From assembly GCA_032622095.1 (NCBI GenBank), contig CP136067.1:55407899-55471898 (forward strand): 64,000 nucleotides of DNA, written 5' to 3'. Within the stretch, counting starts at the first letter, position 1. Every line of letters starts with the position of its first letter. Made by a program: the position numbers and the translations under genes. Shown here one piece after another: positions 9,806 through 19,810 of this stretch. The DNA is from Siphonodentalium dalli. Lineage: Eukaryota; Mollusca; Scaphopoda; Gadilida; Siphonodentaliidae. Under the pieces are notes generated by a model that saw only the letters and a list, made by a program, of their open reading frames with translations, had not been told where the DNA came from and ran no database searches.

Positions 9806-11862
9806 CCAGAGTCGTTATTTCGTGGGAATCTGGATACAGAATCTGGATTCAGATTATGGATTAGTCCCTGTACGACTTGGCTCGGTAAACGAACAGACCA
9901 GAATCAGTAAACGAACAGACCGTAATCGTAATCTCGTGGTAATCCAGATTAGGATTCCGATTCCGATTACGGACTCAAATGTTCGTAATGTAAACAAACC
10001 GAGATTTCGCCACCTCGGAGTTTAAAAACACAATAAAACATAAGAATCCGTCTCTTGTGTACAAATTATTGCAGAATATAAACGATCTATATCAAAGAAT
10101 TTTAAATGCGGAGACAAATTTGTGTTATCGAGTATAAACGGGAAGAATATTACTGAAATTAGCCAAATAATAATGTTATTGATAGTAACGCTGGGGGAGC
10201 ACTTCGGTTGAACGCGAACTTGAAGCAAAGCATTGTCAATTTCATTGTCACTTTCATCATACCATGTTCATTTCATAATTCCATCCATAAAATACCACCC
10301 GAACGCATGTCGATTTCAAATTCGGCGGATACGTCACCATTGGCCGAATTAATGTGAACCTGCATGGATATGTCTTCTGCTTTGTTCGTTATTATATGTT
10401 CCTTCTTATTCAAGAAATAGTAGGATTATATTATATCGATGGATTATCAGATATACGTATGTACTATCTAGTCTTATAACAATTTCATATTTAAAATGTG
10501 TTGTTTCGTTAAATGCAGTCGTTTTGCACAATAGTCTCTGTATAGTGCAGAAACACAGGCATTTTTGGCCAACGTGCTGTACATTAATTGGAAAATAAAG
10601 CATTGCCCATGAAGCTAATGTTGTGGTCTTGTGATCGCAGGTGAACTGCATCTCCCAATCGCACAAACACAAATGTAAAGCTTATTCTAGGATCTCAGGA
10701 CTATATAGTGCAAATGTCAGTCAATTTATTGATTAAGTACCCACACGTACAAGTTCTAGGAACTTGGCTAGAGGTTTCCTCAAATTTTCGACCAACACTG
10801 CACCCCTCCTTGAACCAAACATCAATCTCACAGGTTCGCAGAATTCCATTTTCACCCCTTGGAAATATCCAACTTGACACACCCTAAGATTGGAAAATAA
10901 CCAACTTTTACTGGTTGAAAAAAAAATCAAACAATGAGAACAATTCCAACCTATATATGGTGTCAAACTAATGTCCAACTAATGTTGTGTCATGCATGAC
11001 ATTTCCAACTGCTGGAAATGTACCAAAGTTTAGTTTAGACACATTTATTTTAAAATATTTGTCAAATTTAGATAACACATGATATATAACAGATACATCT
11101 GTTTATACAGACAATGGGATTTGAGGACAAGTGCTGATTCACTGAAGGGAATCCCCTCTCCCATATGTTATTACACTGAAAAAATAAATAATTAGTAATG
11201 GCAAAGCAACATGACTACAAAAACAAGTTGAACATATATACAGATCACCGGTCACCCCTCCCCCGAATTAGTCATAAGTTTGTATATGTATTTATTTAAA
11301 ATTTGTTTGTTGCGTTTGCTGGCTTGTACGTATCATGATTTGGAACAGTTAGTCAAAATAATCCCCATTTGCCTCACGTATGAATGACTGTACAGCTAAG
11401 AAAATTGTACCAACGTTCGGGCGGGGGGGGGTCGAGACACCCTAACCAATCCCTGTCGCCACGTCCCTGTACAACTGACAAGTTTCGTGTGTTCTCCACA
11501 ACGTCTTCATAATTTGATTCAGGGAGACCTAGAGCTGTTAGAAGTGCTTGCCCTCAACAATAAACACACTTTAACTTGAAAAAAAGAAGATGTGATTAAG
11601 TCGGATTGGCAGCTAATTAGGTGCCCTGTATATACACATAGAAGCAAAGCATGACTTTCACAACAAACATGAACTTTATAAATATAAGATACAAATGATA
11701 CTTGTGTCAAATACATGAGCCACGTTTGACACTGGGAGAACATTAAACATAGTATCGGTGACCACGTGGAATTCAAAATCTGACCTAGAATCTGGAATTA
11801 GCCCCGCCCTTGTAATCGGATTCGGATTCTGAATCCGGATTCCCACGAAATAACGACTCTGG
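9806..11862. mobile_element. Non-autonomous TIR DNA transposon, copy 1
   Basis: The ends are inverted repeats of about 50 bp beginning CCAGAGTCGTTATTTCGTGG on both sides, roughly 88% matching. Subterminal regions are rich in GATTCCGATT/GGATTCAGA words. The 2.06-kb interior has no transposase and no sizeable open frame. A second copy at 37864-39724 matches along most of its length but lacks about 180 bp near 10550-10730. No clear target-site duplication is visible (TTGACG/TTGGCG is a weak candidate), so the superfamily is not assigned. Confidence 0.75.
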
Positions 11863-11989
11863 TTGGCGCGAGTTGAGAATGTTGTCATATATAATAATAC
11901 ACATTGTGTCATGCTTGCTGTTTAAAAGACAACAACTCGGGATAATAGTTCTTGTTATTCCACACCAAGGCAGTTGATAGGTGTATACT

Positions 11990-12240
11990 ATCGAATTTAT
12001 AAATAAAGGCTCTCAATCATCACACAGTGTGGATTGGATCGGAACTTCGAAAACCAATCCGATATTGGAAGGGATGTAACACTCGCCATGTATTGATCGT
12101 GGCTCCGACTCTTTGATGAATCAATTACAACAAGAAAAAAAACCCCCAAAAATCATCAAGAACAACAACAAGAACAACAAGAACAAACCAGTGACAATAC
12201 CAGTAATAACAACCACAACAACTTGCTAAAGAATTATGCC
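11990..12240. repeat. Dispersed repeat (AATCCGATATTGGAAGGGAT family), copy 1
   Basis: Shares AATCCGATATTGGAAGGGAT and CTCGCCATGTATTGATCGTG with copies near 13430-13545 and 14455-14575. It is followed by an A/AAC-rich tract (12130-12225). Confidence 0.7.
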
Positions 12241-12439
12241 CTTTTGATACTGAAAAGGGTAGTGCGAAAACGTTTGTCGTACATGCTATATTATATAGGT
12301 ATTATACACATATATCATGCAGGTATCATCATCGGAAGTACGTAGACTCGGATGCCACTTAACTTAATGTTCAAAACAAATAATTTTACACACTATAGAA
12401 TCCAACTAATAGGCAAAACAGGGTCCGTACAAATTGACC

Positions 12440-12735
12440 CGACCTATGAATGAATAAATGTACATCTTTAAGATGGACAATGGATGATATATTACCCCAT
12501 TCTTTTACCCTTTCTATACTAACTGGATTTTCCAATTCAGTAATAAAAGTATACATTGTAATAGTCTATCATTCATTTGGAGGGTGTCTAGAAAAATGAG
12601 CAGACAATAGACGTTCGAAAAAAAATAATACAAGTGTAGAATGATTCATATTCACTGGTGGGAAATGTTGAAATTATTATCTGAACATTGCATATTGGAA
12701 CTACTCGTCAATTATTATTTATTATAGACAGAGCT
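12440..12735. repeat. Dispersed repeat, partner at 14640-14902
   Basis: Blocks such as TTTCTATACTAACTGGATT, AAAAGTATACATTG, CATTCATTTGGAGG, TTATTATCTGAACATT and AACTACTCGTCAATTATTATT recur, in order, at 14640-14902. This and the preceding repeat may be parts of one element. Confidence 0.7.
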
Positions 12736-12766
12736 AAACGACAACAAGAGATATGGATGTTGCCAA

Positions 12767-12775
12767 GGACAATGT
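12767..12775. repeat. 9-bp target-site duplication, left copy
   Basis: GGACAATGT lies directly left of the foldback element and is repeated exactly at 13289-13297 directly right of it. Confidence 0.85.
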
Positions 12776-13288
12776 TAGATCATGCCACGAATCTCTACTC
12801 TGGCTAAGGCCCGTATATAGATCGTATTCAACCAGTACAAAACCTCGGAACTTTTTGAAGATTTGACAGAGAACCTTTTAAAGTCGAAAAAATAATATAT
12901 TTCTTAGTTATTATCTGTTCCTTGGTAATGTAGTTCACTGTAGATGAAGGTCCCAACTCGAAATTGCATGCTTTTCTGTGACTTTTGTGAGCCGATATCG
13001 CAATAAACATTGAATTTATTACACAGGAGAAATTCCATAATTGTAAGCGACGCAAAGCAAAATCGGTCACAAAGTCACTTAAATCGTGAAATTTCGAGTT
13101 GGGACCGCCACCTACAGTGAAGTAAATTATTAAGGAGCAGATAATAACTTAGAAATATATTCCCAGCGTTATTTTTTCGACTTTATAAGGTTCCCTGTCA
13201 AAACTTCAAAAAGTTCCCAGGTTTTGTACTGGTGGAATATGATCTATATACGGGCGTTAGCCAGATTAGAGATTCATGGCATGATCTA
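12776..13288. mobile_element. Foldback MITE with >200-bp TIRs, Mutator-like
   Basis: The 513-bp element starts TAGATCATGCCA and ends with its complement TGGCATGATCTA. The two arms stay alignable for more than 200 bp on each side (for example AGTACAAAACCTCGGAACTT against its complement near 13215), leaving only a short unpaired centre. The exact 9-bp duplication GGACAATGT on both sides fits Mutator-like (MULE) elements, which make 9-10 bp duplications. No protein is encoded. A degenerate relative is at 3105-3598. Confidence 0.88.
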
Positions 13289-13297
13289 GGACAATGT
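13289..13297. repeat. 9-bp target-site duplication, right copy
   Basis: GGACAATGT, the exact partner of 12767-12775. Confidence 0.85.
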
Positions 13298-13429
13298 GTG
13301 AAATATTTTTATATCCTTAAGAGGTTTATAATCGTGGCTATGTATGTAACTATCGATTGTTACACTGCTGAAATTTAAAATTCCTGTCAATCTAATTGCG
13401 ACCTCAATCGATATGGAAAGGCCACATCA

Positions 13430-13600
13430 AGAATCTCAATCGCCATGCAGTGTCCCTTTGGGTCGGAAGTTTGACAGCCAATCTAATATATATATTGGAA
13501 TGGATATAACCGTAAATACTCGTCATGTATTGCATTGAGGTGATGGTTACAAATAACAACAACAACAAAAACAACCACAGCAACAATAACAACAGCACTT
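13430..13600. repeat. Dispersed repeat copy 2 with AAC microsatellite
   Basis: CCATGCAGTGTCCCTTTGGG, GGTCGGAAGTTTGACAGCCA and CTCGTCATGTATTGC match the copies at 11990 and 14455. An (AAC)n tract at about 13549-13598 gives a leucine-rich frame on the minus strand that is an artefact. Confidence 0.7.
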
Positions 13601-14390
13601 ATATTTTAACATCACCATTATATTATCATTGTTCCAATGAAAACATGTTCGAAACTAGAGGTCACAAATAAATTAGAATAAATATCAAAGAACATCAATG
13701 CGATCGATATGTAACGGATACCGTAAATAAATACATATCGATGTCCATAAATTAAGATGAACTGCCAGTGCAGATGATATCAGATTACCCCATTATTTAA
13801 AATATCACAATAATTAATGATGGTCATATATTAAGCACAATATGCGTAGTTTTTCCATCCAAATTTACACACCCCCTGTTCAAGTTGGGTCCTGCTGAAT
13901 TGCTATGATACTGTTAGGGAAAACTGATGCTGTTAACAAAAAGTACCGTTATATATTTTTTTCCCCGAGGTGTTCCGATTATCTGAACATATACAGGAAA
14001 AGCCATTATGCTTATGAAATAGTCAAAAACATTTGTATACTGGTTGTAATAGTTGTTGAACACATCGACTGTAATCCAAATGGTTATTCACGTCGTTTTA
14101 GAAAAACCAGCGCAGGCATTATTATATTTTTCAAAAATATTTATGTTCTTGAATGTTTCATAGATACACTGGTTTTTTCTCAAATCGCTCAAACACCGCG
14201 AACGTGACAACTTTAGCAAATATAACGGTAATTTTTCATAACGGCATCAGTTTGCCCTGCCCGCATCATAGCAATTCAGCAGGACTCATCCTCATCATAA
14301 CACATTAGCAGGACCAATTGATCAGGGCTGTTAGAGTGTTAGATCATAACTAACTATTGAATTTTACACTGTGTTGAAATTAAACTCCGC
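13601..14390. other. Intergenic, no gene recognised
   Basis: AT-rich. A 100-codon plus-strand frame at 13905-14207 has no recognisable motif, and I do not call it a gene. Confidence 0.5.
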
Positions 14391-14580
14391 ACGAGGCAGC
14401 AACAGGTTTAAAATTCATGTCAATCTTGCGAACTCGCGCGCCTATATAAAGGTTCTCCATCACCATGCAGTGTCGATCGGGTCGGAAGTTTGACAGCCAA
14501 TCCGATATTGGAAGGGATATAACCCTAAACACTCGCCATGTATTGATCGTGATTCTGACGCTTTGATGTGACAAGCGCCT
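14391..14580. repeat. Dispersed repeat copy 3
   Basis: Shares GGTCGGAAGTTTGACAGCCA, ATCCGATATTGGAAGGGATA and ATGTATTGATCGTG with the copies at 11990 and 13430. Confidence 0.7.
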
Positions 14581-14639
14581 GTGCCTTTCTGACAGGAACG
14601 CCGCAGCCTAGATTCTGCCAACCTTATACAACATTTACT

Positions 14640-14902
14640 GTTGCAGAAATATTACGCGTTTAACCTTTTCTATACTGAATAGATTCTCCGTTTCAGCTAT
14701 AAAAGTATACATTGGAACGGTCTATTATTCATTTGGAGGCATGTACAGTGAATGCAAGCAGACGACACATACTATATAACATATAGAAAGAGTCCTATTC
14801 ATTGGAGGAGAATGTTCAGAAACTAAGTTCAACAACTGCATGTGGTCGTTTGTTAAATTTATTATCTGAAGAGATAAGGGAAAACTACTCGTCAATGAGT
14901 AA
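14640..14902. repeat. Dispersed repeat copy interrupted by Helitron-like element
   Basis: Matches 12440-12735 and ends CTACTCGTCAATGAGTAA. The repeat resumes at 15585 with TTAGTATATAGCAAGGGTTA, so the Helitron-like element sits inside this copy. The uninterrupted version is the complement of 5335-5377. Confidence 0.8.
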
Positions 14903-15584
14903 TCTAATATATATTTTTGGACTTCTGTTTGTCTGTCTGTCTGTTAGCTATGGCCGAGAAAACGGCTGGACCGATTGAGCTCAAACTTAAAATCTAAGGT
15001 TAAAAACACACGGACAGTGTTTACCGCCGTTTTGGAGAAGCTCCGAACACCCCTTCTCCACGCCCAGTCACCAAAATGACCGTCCTTGGCACTGTGGGGT
15101 TAATCGCGTTGATAGTTAAAGAGCGTTCGTATCCGCAGTGTCGTTGATAAAGAGCGTATGCGTATGCGTGATTCTTATGTCTGGGACCAGACGTGAGTGT
15201 GTCTGTATCCAGACATGAGCGTGTTGTGTGATTCTTATGTCTGTCTTCGTACTTAGGGGTTCCAAGGAACGGGGGAGATTTTCATCGGGTAAGTTTTTCC
15301 GCCCGAGGTGATCTTCACCTTGAAACGGGTACGCAGTGACCGCGTTGGCTAACGAAAACTACCTTCTGGGAGTGTTTTGGACGGGTCAAATCGTGACCCC
15401 GACCCGACCTTGACCTTCAACATGGTCAATTCAAGGTCAAATCGGGTAAAACTGACGGATTTCGCTAGGTGTACTTTTGTCCGGGGAGTGTTTTGGACGG
15501 GTCAAATCGTGACTCCGACCTGACCTTGACCTTCAAAATGGTCAATTCAAGGTCAAAGGCCGGACGAAGTCGGTCACCTGCTAG
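14903..15584 (+). mobile_element. Helitron-like element A (non-autonomous)
   Basis: Starts TCTAATATATATTTTTGGAC after host A and ends in a GC hairpin (GCCGGACGAAGTCGG), then TCACCTG and CTAG before host T. No target-site duplication. The flanks rejoin to a repeat sequence seen uninterrupted elsewhere. The body has a TCTGTCTG tract at the 5' end, a GAGCTCAAACTT block, and near the 3' end two copies of a block of about 110 bp with GGGAGTGTTTTGGACGGGTC and TGACCTTGACCTTC. It belongs to the same subfamily as 15764-16505 and 56094-56819. It encodes no Rep/helicase. Confidence 0.82.
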
Positions 15585-15763
15585 TTAGTATATAGCAAGG
15601 GTTAAAGAGACATTTAAAGATGATCTTCGATATTAAATTTAGGCTTGTATGTTAGATTTATTTATATGTATTTGTATCATCCGTCATACTGAGGGTTACA
15701 CGAATAAATAACAAATACAATATAGAGATATATGCACGATGCACACACTGAAAACATATAATA
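15585..15763. other. Spacer between convergent Helitron-like elements
   Basis: 179 bp of AT-rich sequence. It starts with the remainder of the interrupted dispersed repeat. The CTAG ends of the flanking elements face each other across it. Confidence 0.6.
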
Positions 15764-16505
15764 CTAGCAGGTGACCCGACTTCGTCCGGGCTTTGACCTT
15801 GAATTGACCATTTTGAAGGTCAAGGTCAGGTCGGGGTAACGATTTGACCCGTCCAAAACACTCCCCGGACAAAAGTACCCCTAGTTATAAAATTTCGTCG
15901 AAATCCGTCCGTTTTACCCGATTTGACCTTGAATTGACCATTTTGAAGGTCAGGTCGGGTCACGATTTGACCCGTCCAAAACACTCCCCCGACAAAAGTA
16001 TCCCTATTTTAATCAAGAGAAATGATGGCACCCGTCCCGTGATGGTACCCGTCCCTAAAAGAGGTACGTTTGTGGGTACCCGTTTCAAGGTGAAGATCAC
16101 CTCGGGCGGAAAAACTTACCCAATGAAAATCTCCCCCGTTCCTTGGAACCTCCAAGTACGAAGACAGACATAAGAATCACACAACACGCTCATGTCTGGA
16201 TACAGACACACTCACGTCTGGCCCAGACATAAGAATCACACTACACGCACACGCTCTTTATCAACGACACTGCGGATACGAACGCTCTTTAACTATCAAC
16301 GCGATTAACCCCACAGTGCCAAGGACGGTCAATTTGGTGAATGAGAGTGGAGAAGGGGTGCTCGGAACTTCTCCAAAACGGCGGTAAACACTGTCCGTGT
16401 GTTTTTAACCTTAGATTGGAAGTTTGAGCTCAATCAGTCCAGCAGTTTTCCCGGCCATAGCTAACAGACAGACAGACAAACAGAAGTTCCAAAATATATA
16501 TTAGA
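15764..16505 (-). mobile_element. Helitron-like element B (same subfamily as A)
   Basis: Read on the minus strand, it begins TCTAATATATATTTTGGAAC at 16505 and ends at the CTAG at 15764-15767, preceded by the hairpin CCCGGACGAAGTCGGG and TCACCTG. It carries the same GAGCTCAAACTT, CTGTATCCAGACATGAGCG and TGACCTTGACCTTC blocks as element A. The 5' end abuts the CTAG of the next unit at 16506 with no spacer. Confidence 0.8.
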
Positions 16506-17143
16506 CTAGCCGATGAGCCCGACGTTGTCCGGGCTACGTTGTCCGGGCTATTCAAAAACCAAATTTAAAGTCGATAGCTCTACCCGTTTCCGAGATCTGG
16601 TCTGCGCATGCGCGAAGCTGGCGTCACACGGGCTCGGCGACCCGATAAAATTCGTATCCGGGGCAAGATACATTCACATACCAAATTTCAAGTCGATAGC
16701 TCCACCCGTTTCCGAGATCTCGTCTGCGCATGCGCGAAGCTGGCGTCGCACGGGCTCGGCGACCCGATAAAATTCGTATCCGGGGAAAGATACATTCACA
16801 TAGCAAATTTCAAGTCGATAGCTCCACCCGTTTCCGATATCTCGTCTGCGCATGCGCGAAGCTGGTGTCGCACGGGCTCGACGACCCGATAAAATTCGTA
16901 TTCGGGGCAAGATACATTCACATAGCAAATTTCAAGTCGATAACTCCACCCGTTTCCGAGATCTCGTCTGCGCATGCGCGAAGCGGGCGCCGCACGGGCT
17001 CGCCAATACGGCAACGTCCACCTCCTGGTCAAACTACACACACGTACCAAGTTTCGTCCCGATCGGTCGAGAATCGTAGATTTGTATAAATGACAGACAA
17101 ACAGACAAACAGACAGACAGAGGTCTTCAAAATATCTATGAGA
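16506..17143 (-). mobile_element. Helitron-like element C with 122-bp internal repeats
   Basis: Minus-strand unit from TCTCATAGATATTTTGAAGA (17143) to CTAG (16506-16509). The 3' hairpin is AGCCCGGACAACGTCGGGCT. The interior has about four copies of a 122-bp repeat, each with CCGAGATCTCGTCTGCGCAT and the palindrome GCGCATGCGC. Since 122 is not a multiple of 3, overlapping frames on both strands stay open through the repeats; these are not genes. The host base beyond 17143 is T, so the minus-strand insertion is A|TC. Confidence 0.8.
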
Positions 17144-17345
17144 TAAAATACCAAATAAATAAGTATATATAAAGTATAGGAATTCTACTCTTAAAAGTAA
17201 AGGTTTATCCAATCCTTATACGTATATATAGAAATGGAAAATCACCGAGAGTCACCAGAGGAGTTCGAATTTCAAGATTGCTGCATGCATATTTGGATGG
17301 GTATCAGAGTTTTGTGTGGATCAAAATATTTCTCTCAATGGGTGA
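17144..17345. other. Short intergenic spacer
   Basis: Nothing recognised. Confidence 0.5.
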
Positions 17346-17602
17346 CCAAGCCTTGAAATAGTGTATCTGTCATTTGCTGAATGAGGTCCCCAGAGGGTGA
17401 ATTTAGTGATGCTACCCCCGCATAGCGGACTGGCATCACCAAATTCACCCTCTGGGGACCTCATTCTGCTTACACCTCGGCAGAATGAGGTTCCCGGAGG
17501 ATGAATTTGGTTATGCTAGCCCGCTATGCGGGGTAGCATCACTAAATTCACCCTCTGGGGACCTCATTCTGCAAATGACAGACACACTATTTCAAGGCTT
17601 GG
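17346..17602. repeat. 257-bp palindrome made of two tandem hairpins
   Basis: The left end CCAAGCCTTGAAATAGTG is the complement of the right end, and the whole block reads nearly the same on both strands. Each half is itself a hairpin (17379-17466 and 17480-17572). The stem is GAATGAGGTCCCCAGAGGGT...GATGC paired with its complement over about 34 bp, capped by CCGCATAGCGG or CCCGCTATGCGGGG. No coding. It could be a foldback element; no flanking duplication was identified. Confidence 0.85.
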
Positions 17603-18174
17603 GGAGGACATGAACTAGCTATTGATATTATTCACTACACTAAACTATCAGTACGCATATCCTGTTAAACTTCTGATATTTGGGACATTTTCAATTTCGT
17701 GTTATTTGATTTAAAGGCCCACTTAATTTACGAGCCCCCGATTAGGTTTTATAGTGCCTTGATATACGGTTTTAATAACAGTCTATGCCATAAAATATTA
17801 TTAAAATACTATAATTCATCACAATTTGTAACGTCTGTGACTCAGAATGTGCCATAGATTAATAGAAAATAGCTGAAGTCATAAAATCATTTCCCCCGCT
17901 ATGGCTCCCAGAATGCAACATAATTCAAACTAGTTTATTTTCAATGGAAGGGGAATAACTCTATATCTAAATTGATATCCATTGAAAATAATCGACTTTG
18001 TGCAGAAACTTTAGCATAGAACAAACATCGATATCTCAACAAAAACAACATGTTCACTGTTTATTACACCGAATAATTTGAAAATACAATGTTTTGGAGC
18101 TTTCTTTCAATGGTATATAATATGGCAGATATTTTATATAATGTGCTCTGGGGGTTCGAAAATTTAGTGGGCCT
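17603..18174. other. Intergenic, no gene recognised
   Basis: No coding region or recognised repeat. Confidence 0.5.
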
Positions 18175-18677
18175 TTAAAGACACGGTTGGCCTTGGTGGT
18201 GGGTATCCTGTGAAAATATCTCCATGCCGTCAAAAACCGCCACAAGCAGAAAGAACATCAAAATGTAGATAGACTTTGTCCGTATACAAATAAGAAATAT
18301 CGCATAAACAGTATGTTATGGTCATATGTTTGACCGTTGTTATGTAAACATAAGCGTAAAAAGTTACTTTTCTGGTGTTTGTTTATATTATGATGGTAAA
18401 CATAAAGAGCGTTCTTTGTTGGTGAATACCTGATATGGAACTAATAAAGAGCGTTTATTCAATTTGTGTGTGATTAGCCAGTAGCATTGTGTTGTCTTCA
18501 GTAACACAATCAGGCTCCTGCTTAGGTAAAATATAGTAGGTCTTTATGATAACATGCTGTTTACGCGATGGTCATGGTATATATGAACGGAACTGTATGT
18601 GTCTTACTGTTTTTCTGTTTACGGTGTTTGGAACAAATATGAATATTTTCGACAATTAAGACCGCACGTGCCTTTAA
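18175..18677. mobile_element. TTAA-flanked MITE, copy 1
   Basis: About 503 bp bounded by TTAA on both sides, with short inverted ends (TTAAAGACACGG against TTAAAGGCACGT). A copy of almost the same length is at 36726-37230, matching through words such as AAAACCGCCACAA, GACTTTGTCCGTATACAAAT and TAAAGAGCGTTCTTTGTTGG. TTAA target duplication is the mark of piggyBac-type transposases, so a piggyBac-mobilised MITE is the likely type. No protein encoded. Confidence 0.78.
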
Positions 18678-19019
18678 ACTAGCGTATGTTATGCGACTGG
18701 GAATAATACATCTGTATGTTGCCGCGAATCTGTAATGTATGGGTGGCAAACACCATAATTTCGTTTCTACACAAATAATGATTGGATCAAACTTTACTGT
18801 TTTTGAGTAGATTTCCTACACTTTCGTTATTTCAGTGCATGACCTACAAGATGGTCCCGCCGACCTACAAGATGGTCCCACTTGCCCAAACCATACCTTC
18901 AAACCATGCACCACAATTGCCGCCCCATCAGGGGGTAGTAAAATATTTGCAGGATTGTATGCCGGGGTAGGTGGGTGCCCAAGAAAGAAGTTTGGAGAAA
19001 TGTAAAACTGAAATATATA
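18678..19019. other. Intergenic, no gene recognised
   Basis: Contains a short direct repeat CGACCTACAAGATGGTCCC (about 18841-18880). Nothing else recognised. Confidence 0.5.
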
Positions 19020-19810
19020 AACTTGTCTTGATGTAACAAAAGCCAAGATCATTGTGTGCATGGAAAAAGAGCAACTGCCTCAAACATTAATGTGACTATC
19101 TATGGCTAGAATATAACTCATCACACTGTTCATCAGTGCATCAAGCCAATCAGTGAAATATTTGCATGTCTATCAACTCATATGATCTGTTACTCTCACA
19201 ACACCTAAAATATCCAAGTCTGGCATAGTGACTGTCTGTCATTTGTTATATCAGAGGTTTCTCCAGTAGACTAACAGAAGTGTTAAGGCATAATGCTAGA
19301 TAATGGGCTGGTTGACAGACTAATCTGGAAATGGTTAGAAATTATGGAATTGTGTGTATCCTGTACAATGACCTAAGTTTGCATATATTAGTAAACTTGT
19401 CCTGATGCAACTAATTCCTAGATCATTATGTGCATGGAAAAAGAGCGAGCAACTGTCTCAAACATTAATGTGACTATCAATGGGTAGAAAATATCTGTCA
19501 TCAGTGCATCAATCCAATCAGTGAATTATTTGCATGTCTTTCAACTCATTTCAACTCAGATGATCTGGACTTAAAAAAAAAAATATATTAAAACAATATA
19601 TATAAATAAAAATGTTTCAATGAAGTGAAGGCTCTGTCTCTAAGATCAAAATGTGTGCGAAGTCCAACAAAGGGGGCCACTGGTATCTCCGAGCTAGTTT
19701 AGTGTAATAGAAGTAAGTTGCTCCAGTAGACTAACATAAGTGGTATGGAATATGTTAGATAATGGGCTGGTTGACAGACTAATCAGGAAATAGTTAGAAA
19801 TTATGAAATT
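19020..19810. repeat. Diverged tandem duplication, unit about 380-450 bp
   Basis: Two blocks recur in order. Block 1, AACATTAATGTGACTATC...CATCAGTGCATCAA, is at about 19080 and 19463. Block 2, CTCCAGTAGACTAACA...GATAATGGGCTGGTTGACAG, is at about 19262 and 19713. The second copy carries an extra AT-rich insertion at 19570-19680. No coding potential. Confidence 0.75.

Noticed and set aside
13404-13598. Leucine-rich membrane protein on the minus strand
   Set aside because: The leucines come from an AAC/GTT microsatellite.
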